Source: Photorhabdus thracensis
GTDB taxonomy: Bacteria; Pseudomonadota; Gammaproteobacteria; Enterobacterales; Enterobacteriaceae
Assembly: GCF_001010285.1 (NCBI RefSeq)
Contig: NZ_CP011104.1
Location: 1,178,001-1,242,000 of the forward strand
Direction of reading: 5' to 3'
Length of the DNA: 64,000 bases
This document shows positions 1-8,500 of this stretch, in pieces; the stretch's first letter is position 1; each line of letters begins with the position of its first letter. Below the pieces are notes generated by a model. It made no database searches. It was not told where the DNA came from and worked only from the letters and a program-made list of their open reading frames with translations. The position numbers and the translations under genes are program-made.

Positions 1-1274
1 AAGATAAATACATCCTGAAAGACAAAACTAACCAGCGACATTAATTGATCCAAAGGCATTGCGGTAATATCGCTTCCCCCAATCGAAATACAGCCTTGCT
101 GATACTCATATAACCGGGGAATAAGTTGAGCGGCGGTTGTTTTCCCTGCCCCAGAAGGGCCGACAATCGCGGTAATTTCCCCTTGCCGCGCGATAAAAGA
201 GAGAGCATCTACCGTAGGAATAACCGCATTATTATGGCGGAATGTGACATCTTCAAAACAGATATCACTCCCCTTAATTGGCTGTGGAACAGCCCCTTCA
301 CACTGCCGGGGCTGCTCAGAAAAATCACGGATATTTTCCACACCTTTTAACATTTCGCTGAACATACCCGCAAATTGCAGCAGGTTGTAGAGTGGCTCCA
401 TCAAGCCAATTCCCAACAGCATGAAGATAAATAATGTCGCCAGCGCCACATCCCCTTGGGCATACAGCCAGATACCAACGGGCATAATACATAACAATCC
501 CAAATCCAACGCCAGCTTAAACAATGCCGCGGGCGTTCGGGTATCGACAAGCCACCCTGTGACTAACCGATGATGTTGTTCCACGGCATTGGCATACCGC
601 TGATGGGAATCTACTGTCATATTGAAAGCTTTGACCAGTGGCATACTTTTCACAAAATCCACTACGCTGGTATGCAAATCTGCGACAACCTGATGATAAG
701 CTCTGATACGCGAATCAAACCCCTTGAAAATCCAGCACTGCATGGCAATGGCTACCGGTAAAGGGATCAACGCCAATAACGCCAGCCTCCAGTCAAAGAA
801 AAACAGCAATGTAGCCGCTGCCAGCGGTGAGACAATAGCAGCAGCGATATCCGGTAAATGGTGAGCAATGAATGTTTCAATTCTACCAATATCATCTGAG
901 ATGATTTTCTTCATTGTTGCAGAGGTATGACGATTAGACGCCCCCAACGGCAAATCACCCACTCGCGCAATCACTTTACGGCGTAATTCAAACAGAAGCT
1001 GGAAAGCCGCTTTATGCGATAGCAAACCGGAAAATAGTTGCAATATAATCTTGCCAGCCAACGCCATGACTGCCAGGCCGACCAGCCACCATACCTGTGA
1101 TGCAGCCGCATCAGGCTGATGCAGAAAAGTATCTATCAGGCGATAGATCAACACATAAGGCACCAACGCCAATAAAGAGTAGATAACGGCTAAGGTCATG
1201 GAAGCGATCACTCTTTTCTTTTGAGTCCCGATCAGTTTCATCAACCAAGAAAAAGCGCTGTCATCTGATTTCAT
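1..1274 (-). CDS. ABC transporter, fused membrane and ATPase domains (YbtP/YbtQ-like), 3' end outside window
   Basis: I translated the minus strand from an ATG at 1274; the frame stays open to the window edge, so the C-terminus is missing. The first ~330 codons encode a six-helix ABC type-1 membrane domain. An ATPase domain follows with Walker A GPSGAGKTT (about nt 140-170) and a Q-loop region VFQD near nt 10. Signature and Walker B motifs would lie beyond the edge. The ATG overlaps the stop of the upstream MFS gene as ATGA, so it is translationally coupled to the metallophore operon. In Yersinia, the paired half-transporters YbtP/YbtQ take up ferric yersiniabactin, and this is the closest family I recognise. 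Export of the product is the alternative. Direction of transport cannot be read from the sequence. Confidence 0.85.
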   Translation of the reverse strand, partial: MKSDDSAFSWLMKLIGTQKKRVIASMTLAVIYSLLALVPYVLIYRLIDTFLHQPDAAASQVWWLVGLAVMALAGKIILQLFSGLLSHKAAFQLLFELRRKVIARVGDLPLGASNRHTSATMKKIISDDIGRIETFIAHHLPDIAAAIVSPLAAATLLFFFDWRLALLALIPLPVAIAMQCWIFKGFDSRIRAYHQVVADLHTSVVDFVKSMPLVKAFNMTVDSHQRYANAVEQHHRLVTGWLVDTRTPAALFKLALDLGLLCIMPVGIWLYAQGDVALATLFIFMLLGIGLMEPLYNLLQFAGMFSEMLKGVENIRDFSEQPRQCEGAVPQPIKGSDICFEDVTFRHNNAVIPTVDALSFIARQGEITAIVGPSGAGKTTAAQLIPRLYEYQQGCISIGGSDITAMPLDQLMSLVSFVFQDVFI

Positions 1275-2542
1275 TGTTGTACCTCAACTCGCTGAAGCTG
1301 AACAGACGGACGGTTAATCATAGACGAAGACAGACGGAAACAAACGGTCACAATAATAATTGTGGTCACACTTCCTGCAACCGCCGCATAGAAAGCATGG
1401 GTGAATCCCCAATAGTGTGCCAGCGTTCCGGCAATGACCATTGCCGCACTGCTGCCGAGCACTTCACAACATTGCAGCAAGGTAAAATTGGTTCCTGGCT
1501 GAATAGCATCCTGTTTGCTATCACCTTCGCTCCAGCACATGAAACAAGAGAAGAAAGAGACGCAGCTCAGATTGAAGAAGAAACCTTCCAACATAAAGAA
1601 GATAAAGACCATGGTGGGATCTGTTGATGATACCGTGAGTGAAATCGCCAGTCCTAACCAACATAACGCACTGGCAATCAGCCCACTTAATGCCAAAGTC
1701 GGGCTGGAAAACCAGCGATGAAGAAAACCCGCAGCCAGCGCTCCGGTAATATAACTGATAATTAACACACTACCGGAAATCAGAGCAATAAGTTCCAGAT
1801 TAACGCCCATGTCTACGAGCAGAGGCGATATCAATCCAGCGCCAAGTGTGCTGGCAAACTTAAACAACAATGCCATCAGAATAACCGGCAAACTTCCCTG
1901 ACGACGGAATATTTTCCAGATGGAAGCACTGCCCGGTTTAACGGGAAGCTGCTGATCGATATTGAATTTATCCTTATTAAGCATAAATGGAATATGGCAA
2001 ACTATCTGAACCAGTAAAAAGAACAGCACCATGTTGTGCCAACCCACAGAGCTGAAAATATAAAGGCTGAGAATACCACCAACCAGCATCCCCAAACTAA
2101 ACCCAGCAACTTGACCGACATTCACTTTGACATGACGACTGCCGGCAAAAGTGCGCACTGCCAGAGCATCAACCGCAACATCCTGGCTGGCATAAAGAAG
2201 ATTGATGAATGTGAGTATGATCAGCAAACCGATGACATCAGTTTGTGGACTAAAAAACCACAGAGAAGCGATAGCAAGCAATGAAAGTATTTTAAACAGT
2301 TGAATCCAGGCTAATCCGGCAGAAAGTTTGCCAAATCCCCACGGTTTATGGTTTTCAATGAAAGAAGCCCAGATAAATTTGAATGCCCAGGGTAACATGC
2401 ATAAACCAATAAGGCCGATAAACTGCATATCAGCCCCTTGTTGCCGTAAGATCCCCGGCAAAGCAAAAATTGCCAACCCCAAAGGGGCACCTTGCGCGCA
2501 ATAAAGGCCAAATAAACCAACAAGGTTATGATTATATTTCAT
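1271..2542 (-). CDS. ybtX: MFS transporter of the RhtX/FptX/YbtX siderophore family
   Basis: This is an MFS protein of about 423 residues with roughly 12 hydrophobic segments. The N-terminal stretch with AQGAPLGLAIFALPG and LPWAFKFIWA matches the RhtX/FptX pattern of inner-membrane siderophore permeases. A longer reading frame starts at 2581, but it would overlap the thioesterase gene. The ATG at 2542 has an AGGA ribosome site 7 bases upstream and lies 14 bases after the thioesterase stop, so I chose it. FptX and RhtX import pyochelin- and rhizobactin-type siderophores across the inner membrane; YbtX in the yersiniabactin locus has a less clear role. The stop overlaps the next ABC gene (ATGA). 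Family assignment is good; substrate is inferred from context. Confidence 0.82.
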   Translation of the reverse strand: MKYNHNLVGLFGLYCAQGAPLGLAIFALPGILRQQGADMQFIGLIGLCMLPWAFKFIWASFIENHKPWGFGKLSAGLAWIQLFKILSLLAIASLWFFSPQTDVIGLLIILTFINLLYASQDVAVDALAVRTFAGSRHVKVNVGQVAGFSLGMLVGGILSLYIFSSVGWHNMVLFFLLVQIVCHIPFMLNKDKFNIDQQLPVKPGSASIWKIFRRQGSLPVILMALLFKFASTLGAGLISPLLVDMGVNLELIALISGSVLIISYITGALAAGFLHRWFSSPTLALSGLIASALCWLGLAISLTVSSTDPTMVFIFFMLEGFFFNLSCVSFFSCFMCWSEGDSKQDAIQPGTNFTLLQCCEVLGSSAAMVIAGTLAHYWGFTHAFYAAVAGSVTTIIIVTVCFRLSSSMINRPSVQLQRVEVQQ

Positions 2543-2556
2543 GATATTTCCTAAAT

Positions 2557-3321
2557 TTATTGATTGCGCGAATGATGCCATAACGCATCAATATGACTAT
2601 TGATATAGTCAAATAAAGCTGAAGATTGATCATTGAGGTAAAAATGCCCGCCATCAAACACCTTCAGTTCAAATTTCCCTTTAGTTATCCACTGCCACTG
2701 CGCCATCTCTTCCGGAGAAACTTCCGTATCGCGTTCGCCGGCACAAGCAAATACCGGGCAATCAAGTTGTTGCTGGCAACGGCGTTGATACGTTTCGATA
2801 GCCTGAAAATCCGCACGGAAAATGGGCATTAACAACGCCTTCAATTCAGGCATTGTCTGATAATCAATCGCAGAACCGCCCAGAGAAGTAATTTTATTCA
2901 GCAATTGCTGCTCATCCCGACGGTGATAATCATTACCACTATTTTTGTGTGGCGGCAGACGGGCAGAAACAAATAATGCACAGATTTTTCTACCCTGTTG
3001 TTGCATACGCAATGCCACCTCAAATGCCAGCGCAGCGCCCATGCTATGCCCGAAAAAATAAGTCGGACGTAAAGGTAAAATATTCAAGGCCCCGACCAAG
3101 CTGTCTGCCAACTGATGAATACAAGTTTGCAACGGCTCGCTAATCCGCGAGCCATGTCCTGGTAATTGAACGGCATAAACCGCAGTATCTTTTGAAATTC
3201 CGTCACGCCAGGGGATAAAATATTCTGCTCTGCCCCCGGCATAATGAAAACAGATCAGTTGGCTACCGGTTCCCGGCTTTATCAGTCGCATTGCCCTGTC
3301 AAACGATACGTTATCAAACAT
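2557..3321 (-). CDS. ybtT: type II thioesterase (YbtT-like), editing enzyme for the NRPS
   Basis: An alpha/beta-hydrolase of about 254 residues of the stand-alone type II thioesterase family. It has the nucleophile elbow GHSMG, an aspartate region GERDTEV and the catalytic His in GGHFYL. Such enzymes remove misprimed or stalled acyl groups from carrier proteins; YbtT does this in yersiniabactin synthesis. The frame opens at an ATG at 3330, but AGGAGG directly abuts that codon. The ATG three codons later (3321) has the same AGGAGG at a normal 9-base spacing, so I take 3321 as the start. It overlaps the end of the imide reductase gene by 8 bases, which suggests coupling. It is in the middle of the NRPS operon. 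Confidence 0.88.
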   Translation of the reverse strand: MFDNVSFDRAMRLIKPGTGSQLICFHYAGGRAEYFIPWRDGISKDTAVYAVQLPGHGSRISEPLQTCIHQLADSLVGALNILPLRPTYFFGHSMGAALAFEVALRMQQQGRKICALFVSARLPPHKNSGNDYHRRDEQQLLNKITSLGGSAIDYQTMPELKALLMPIFRADFQAIETYQRRCQQQLDCPVFACAGERDTEVSPEEMAQWQWITKGKFELKVFDGGHFYLNDQSSALFDYINSHIDALWHHSRNQ

Positions 3322-4441
3322 AGTGAACATCCTCCTGTTGTTTCAGAAATTCACTGATCTCCGGTTGAGGTGGAACAGGATCAGGCACATGCAAACTTTC
3401 GGGATTACCAACCTTACTCATTAAGGTTTTCCAAACAGAAGCCATTGTCAGTAAATATTGCGCCATGCGGGGATCAGGCCGTTCCATCTGTATGGCAAAT
3501 TGCCGCAAAGCATGACGAATAGCCTCAGGCCAGTGCTGATTAGTGATCTGTTCCAGACTTGGGCAACAGTCATACAACGAAACGGCCGTTGGCGGTTTAA
3601 AGTAATGAGCCGCCTGTTGTGGTAATAGAGGCTCCCTTACCCCACTGGTTGTACGTTGGCGTGGTATATGGAAACGTGAATTCCACAACACCGGACCATG
3701 TGTATTCACCAACAACAAATTACCACTGGGCAGACCGACACATATACGTTGCATAATGTGGAAATGGTTATCCGGATCGCCGGGATCAAGCTGATTCTGC
3801 AAATTCAGGGTTAAAGGAATTCCCATAATAACCCCTTGAATCGTGGTATAAGGCGGATAACTGGTGGCCTGCATCAGTAATTGTTTATCCCAGTGATGCG
3901 CATCGCCAAAAGCAAAAGGCGTGAATTTTCCTAATGCGCGTCCCAGAATATCCAGTAAACCGCAAATCACTTGAACGCCACAGGTGGCTTCAATAAATAA
4001 AGGTTGCTGATGTTGCATAGCCTGTTGCAAATAATCAGTAAATTGCCGTACTGCCGGAACATTCGGATAGTGCGTATTGACTGAGTAACAGCAATTATTC
4101 TGGCGAGCCAGTTTCAAACATTCCGCCACATCACGCTGATAAACCGGATGTTCCTGTAAAACATGAATGCCTCTGCTCAACAATTGTTTTGTCAGTTCAC
4201 TGCCCGCGCCACCGACAATGGCAGAACGTACCACGACACAAGCAATGTCAATATCATCCGGCAACTGGGAAACTTGTTCATACAAAGGTACCTGATATTC
4301 AGCCGCCAGCCGCTGCGAGCGCTCACTGCCACGGGCAATAATGCCCGCCAATTCAAAACCGGGAAAATGTGTTTTAAATGCTGACAAATAAACCTGACCG
4401 AACAGCGTACCACAGACGACAACACGTAATGGACGACTCAT
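3314..4441 (-). CDS. ybtU: thiazolinyl imide reductase (YbtU/Irp3-like)
   Basis: A 375-residue NAD(P)-dependent oxidoreductase of the Irp3/YbtU/PchG family. The N-terminal Rossmann segment VVVCGTLFGQVYLSAF, the DIACVVVRS strand and the VLQEHPVY segment align with Irp3 of Yersinia. In yersiniabactin and pyochelin assembly this enzyme reduces a carrier-bound thiazoline ring to thiazolidine. The same reaction on one of the three predicted thiazolines is the likely role here. Its length agrees with Irp3 (about 366 residues). The start overlaps the stop of the upstream saccharopine-dehydrogenase-like gene by ATGA, and its 3' end overlaps the thioesterase gene. Which ring is reduced is not predictable from the sequence. 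Confidence 0.9.
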   Translation of the reverse strand: MSRPLRVVVCGTLFGQVYLSAFKTHFPGFELAGIIARGSERSQRLAAEYQVPLYEQVSQLPDDIDIACVVVRSAIVGGAGSELTKQLLSRGIHVLQEHPVYQRDVAECLKLARQNNCCYSVNTHYPNVPAVRQFTDYLQQAMQHQQPLFIEATCGVQVICGLLDILGRALGKFTPFAFGDAHHWDKQLLMQATSYPPYTTIQGVIMGIPLTLNLQNQLDPGDPDNHFHIMQRICVGLPSGNLLLVNTHGPVLWNSRFHIPRQRTTSGVREPLLPQQAAHYFKPPTAVSLYDCCPSLEQITNQHWPEAIRHALRQFAIQMERPDPRMAQYLLTMASVWKTLMSKVGNPESLHVPDPVPPQPEISEFLKQQEDVHYV

Positions 4442-5511
4442 AGTTCCCCCTCAACATAATCTGCACTTTGACGCTGTTTCATCTCTATCTGCCAGTATTC
4501 AAAGGCCCCCATGTGCTCAAGCCCTGACAATAACTGCTCTGCATCAGCTAAATCAGATAGCCATTTCAACCCTGATTGTGGTGTTTTGAGCATCATATCC
4601 GCCGCCAATGCAGCAACGACTCCGGTAAAACGGTAACTATCAGTAAAACGCCCTCTGGCAATGAGAGTAACGGGTTGCCCCACCAGTACGCCTTCTGCTT
4701 CCAGCAAGATATGTTGCTGTTGACCATAATGATGCGTTAGTTCTTCACTCTGGCTGATCAGCTGTTTAATTCCCTGCTCACCATTAAATTGATCTGTCAG
4801 CAATAGCTGACGATCTGCCAGTAAATTAAATGCAGCGAAATCAACCAGATTGAGTTGACGGGCAACTCTTTCCAACTCAAAACTGAGATATGGCAGGGCA
4901 TCAAATGCCCTGTTAGCGGTTTCAGGCTGAACATTTTTTTCTATTGCTGCCCGTTGTAGCGTTCCTCCAGATAAGATATGACCTGCTTTACCATTCTGTT
5001 CATTCAGGCTATCAATAAAATCAATGGCGGAAGTCACCGTAAAAGGTTCTATTCCGCCAATATATGACCGCACTTTACCCATTGTTTTCAGCCGGTTCGC
5101 GGCTAAAAAAGGTAAAATCGAGGCAAATCCCGGAACATATCCCGCGCCCAAGACACAAGCTGATTTCTGTAATAAAGGCGCTAATTTCTCATCTGAGGCT
5201 AATTGCCGCCAGACAACCGGTTCTCCCGCAACATCCAGATAGTGCGTTGCCGAAGCCAATGCTGCTCTGGCAATTCTGTCCTGAATTTGCGAAGCAGGAC
5301 CTGCGGCATTAATGATCAAAGAAAATGGCTGACAAAGTTCAGTCAGTGCTTTTTCATCAAATAAATCTATCTGATGATAATCAGTTAATTCAGCACAGGG
5401 ACGACGCCCGGCACCCGACACCTGATAACCCAATTGGTTTAATGCGGCAACGACAGAACGGCCTACTGCGCCCGTAGCGCCTATTACCAGAATTTTCCTA
5501 TCCCAATTCAT
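4438..5511 (-). CDS. saccharopine-dehydrogenase-like NAD(P) oxidoreductase in the NRPS operon
   Basis: A 357-residue protein with an N-terminal Rossmann motif VIGATGAVGRSVV (residues ~8-20) and the segment LIINAAGP typical of the saccharopine dehydrogenase/trans-acting enoyl reductase superfamily. It starts directly after the stop of the second NRPS gene and overlaps the imide reductase by ATGA, so it belongs to the biosynthetic operon. I know of no such enzyme in the Yersinia yersiniabactin locus. Possible roles are reduction of a second thiazoline, reduction of the acyl/beta-keto starter made by the KS module, or release chemistry. These are inferences. The fold call is solid; the substrate is unknown. 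Confidence 0.72.
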   Translation of the reverse strand: MNWDRKILVIGATGAVGRSVVAALNQLGYQVSGAGRRPCAELTDYHQIDLFDEKALTELCQPFSLIINAAGPASQIQDRIARAALASATHYLDVAGEPVVWRQLASDEKLAPLLQKSACVLGAGYVPGFASILPFLAANRLKTMGKVRSYIGGIEPFTVTSAIDFIDSLNEQNGKAGHILSGGTLQRAAIEKNVQPETANRAFDALPYLSFELERVARQLNLVDFAAFNLLADRQLLLTDQFNGEQGIKQLISQSEELTHHYGQQQHILLEAEGVLVGQPVTLIARGRFTDSYRFTGVVAALAADMMLKTPQSGLKWLSDLADAEQLLSGLEHMGAFEYWQIEMKQRQSADYVEGEL

Positions 5512-8500
5512 TTAGCTTACCTGCGCTTTGCTCTGCTCAAGATGGTTTACCAATGGCATCACATTATCTGATTTAATACAGTCAAAATGGTCACCATTCA
5601 GTGAAAGATAATTCACGTTCCCAAGACAATATTGCTGCCAGAATTCTTTCATGTCCTGCTGGAGCGCAGGCAGCAAATAAGTATCACTATTTTGGCAGGC
5701 AAACGTCAGATCACCGGCAAAATAGTCTGGCTGATAACGGCAAACACCCCGAATGCTGTGACGGAAAACAGAACACATCCGGATCAACTCTTTCTCAGCA
5801 ATCTCATTTTTACGAATAGCGCTGACTAATTGCTGTAAACGCTGATCTTCCGGGATATCTACCACCGCCATATAAGCATCGGCAAAGGCATCCATTCCGC
5901 GAGCACGGGCATATTCAGCGACGGAATGACGATCAATTACCTCTGGTTTTTCCGCCAGCAAAGCTTCATAGACGGTTTCCAGTTGTTCCTGAGGCAACGG
6001 CCACGGACACTCCACTGACAATCCCCAGATAATCGCCATATCTATCATCAATGGATCATCAATCAGGTAAGGGATCTGATAACTGCTGGCAATCGTGACT
6101 GAAGCAACAGGTGTCTGATTTTCCATCGCCTGACGCGCCATTTCAAAAGCCAATAACCCCCCCATGCAGTAACCAAATAAATGGCAATTGCCAGGCAAAG
6201 ATTGAATATCACGCAGATAATGCCGTGCCAGTTGAGAGATTAACTGCTCAGATGGAATTTGCAGGAAAGCTTCTGTATCTACCACACTCAAGGCATAAAC
6301 CGGCCCGGAAAGTTTTTCAGTCAAAGGCAGGCAAGGCAATACCGTACCACTGCCTTCATGCAGAATAACGACCGGATCACCATGACCTTCCTTCAACAAC
6401 GTCAGACAAGCATGGTTATCTGATGCTCTCTTATCCTGCACTGACTGTGTACGCAAAAATGCCGCCAATGCACGAACGGTTGGCTGCTGTAGCACCTGAC
6501 GCAAACTGCCTTCCCACGGAACGTTATTTTCCCCAAGCTCCTGACGAATCCGGCTCACCCACTGCGTTATTAATAATGAGTCACCGCCGCTGGCGAAGAA
6601 ATCATCATCAAGACCAATATTATTATGCCCAAGCAGTTCCCGGCACAACGTCAGTAAGGTCTGTTCCAGTTCGTCACTGCTGTTGCTTTCTGCTACTGGT
6701 TCATTCCTGCTATGCTCCGGTAAATCCGGCATACCTTTACGATCAACTTTGCCATTAGCTGTCACCGGCAGGCGATCAAGTACGGTAAGGCGAGCAGGTA
6801 CCATATAAGCAGGCAGTTGTTGTTTTAATGACGCCAACAATTCTGTGCTGCTGCATGGTCTACGGTTGAGATTAAATTGCGCCAAAATAAAACTCTGCCC
6901 CAGCTGATAAAGCGCATCTTCTGCGGGCGGATAAGCCCATAACGTCTCCGCCCCCACATCGTTCATGGCATTAAGCCAGTTTTTCTGCGGCATAAACGGC
7001 GAATCCAGCTCCAGCCGTTCATCGGCAAAATCACTCAGACCATGCTTAAATTCCATAGAAGTCATTAACTGGTAATTATCCCGGGTCGCTTCAATAACCA
7101 ACAGCCATCCATCCGGTGCCAGTAACTGGCGCAGATGCTCTAATCCCTGACGGGCAATAACCGCATTGTGCAGAACATTAGAAGAGACAATCATGTCAAA
7201 CTGACCACAATCCAACCCTTGTTCTACCGGTGTACGATTAAAATCAAACAACCGGTAACGAACAAAATCAAACTGCTGATAACGTAATCTGGCCTCATTC
7301 AGGAAGAATGGCGAAACATCGGTAAAGGTATATTCGACTTTCCAGTCTGCCAGTTTCGGGATCAACACGTTACTGGTGCCGCCCACACCAGCCCCAATTT
7401 CCAATACCCGCAGGCAACGCCCTTCTTCATAGTTAATCTGAGCCGCTTTTTGTTCAGCCGCAGCCAGCAACAAGCGATTCATCATTTTACTGATCAGATT
7501 GTTTTGGTAAGTTTTGGTCGCCACATCCAGCTTGCCATCAGGGAACAACAAATTCAGCGGATCTTCTTTGCCCTGCAACAATTCTGGCAGACACTGGCTA
7601 CTGCGTTCCAGATAGGTAAGCAAGCCCTGGTCATCATCCAATGCTGACATCAAGTCATAACATTGTTGCCAACACTGCTTGATTTCATACTCTGAAACAT
7701 CAGCATTGAGCTGGTAATACTCACCTTGTTGCTGAATTAGCTGATGCTGAACCAACGCTCTCAGCCACCGGCGTGTTAATTGCCGGTTTTCTGCCGCAAT
7801 ACTGCCGTTTTCCATCACAGAGTCGAGGGTAGCGGGCTTTCCTGCCTGTAAAGCACCGACATCTACCAACGCACCCGCCATATGCAACAGAGCCACACGA
7901 TCAAGGAACCAAACCAGCTTTTCTACCTTTTGCTTATCTATCGTTGCTTCAATATCGCTGGCAACTGAGCGTACTTTTTGTAATGCAATCTCATAGCGCT
8001 GATACAGCTTTTCTGCCCGTTCCAAAGAATTTTCTGTCGCCGCTTCCACAAAAGCGTGTAATTCCTGATTATGTTTATCCCCTTTTACGACAACCGCAGC
8101 CTGAGCCACACTATTATGTCGTTCCAACACGGCTTCTATCTCACCCGTTTCCACCCGATAACCACGAATTTTTACCTGATTATCACAGCGTCCAAGAAAC
8201 TCAATAACGCCATTGATGGTATAACGCCCTCGGTCTCCTGTGCGATACCAGCGTTGTCCCTGGCTGTCAGTGATAAAGTGATGGCGGGTTTTTTCTTCAT
8301 CCTGCCAATAGCCCTGAGCAACACCACGGCCACCAATCCAAAGTTCTCCCGCAACCCAATCAGGACAAGGTTCCCCACGGAGATCCAAAATACGGAACTG
8401 CTGATTAGCCAATGGCGTGCCATAAGGAATGCTGTTGTGATAGGTTTTTGCGGGTTCTATCGGCCAGATATTTGACCAAATAGCCGCTTCAGTCGCCCCA

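Noticed and set aside
8071-8475. 134-codon plus-strand frame inside the second NRPS gene
   Set aside because: Antisense to a conserved adenylation domain with full motifs; no independent support.
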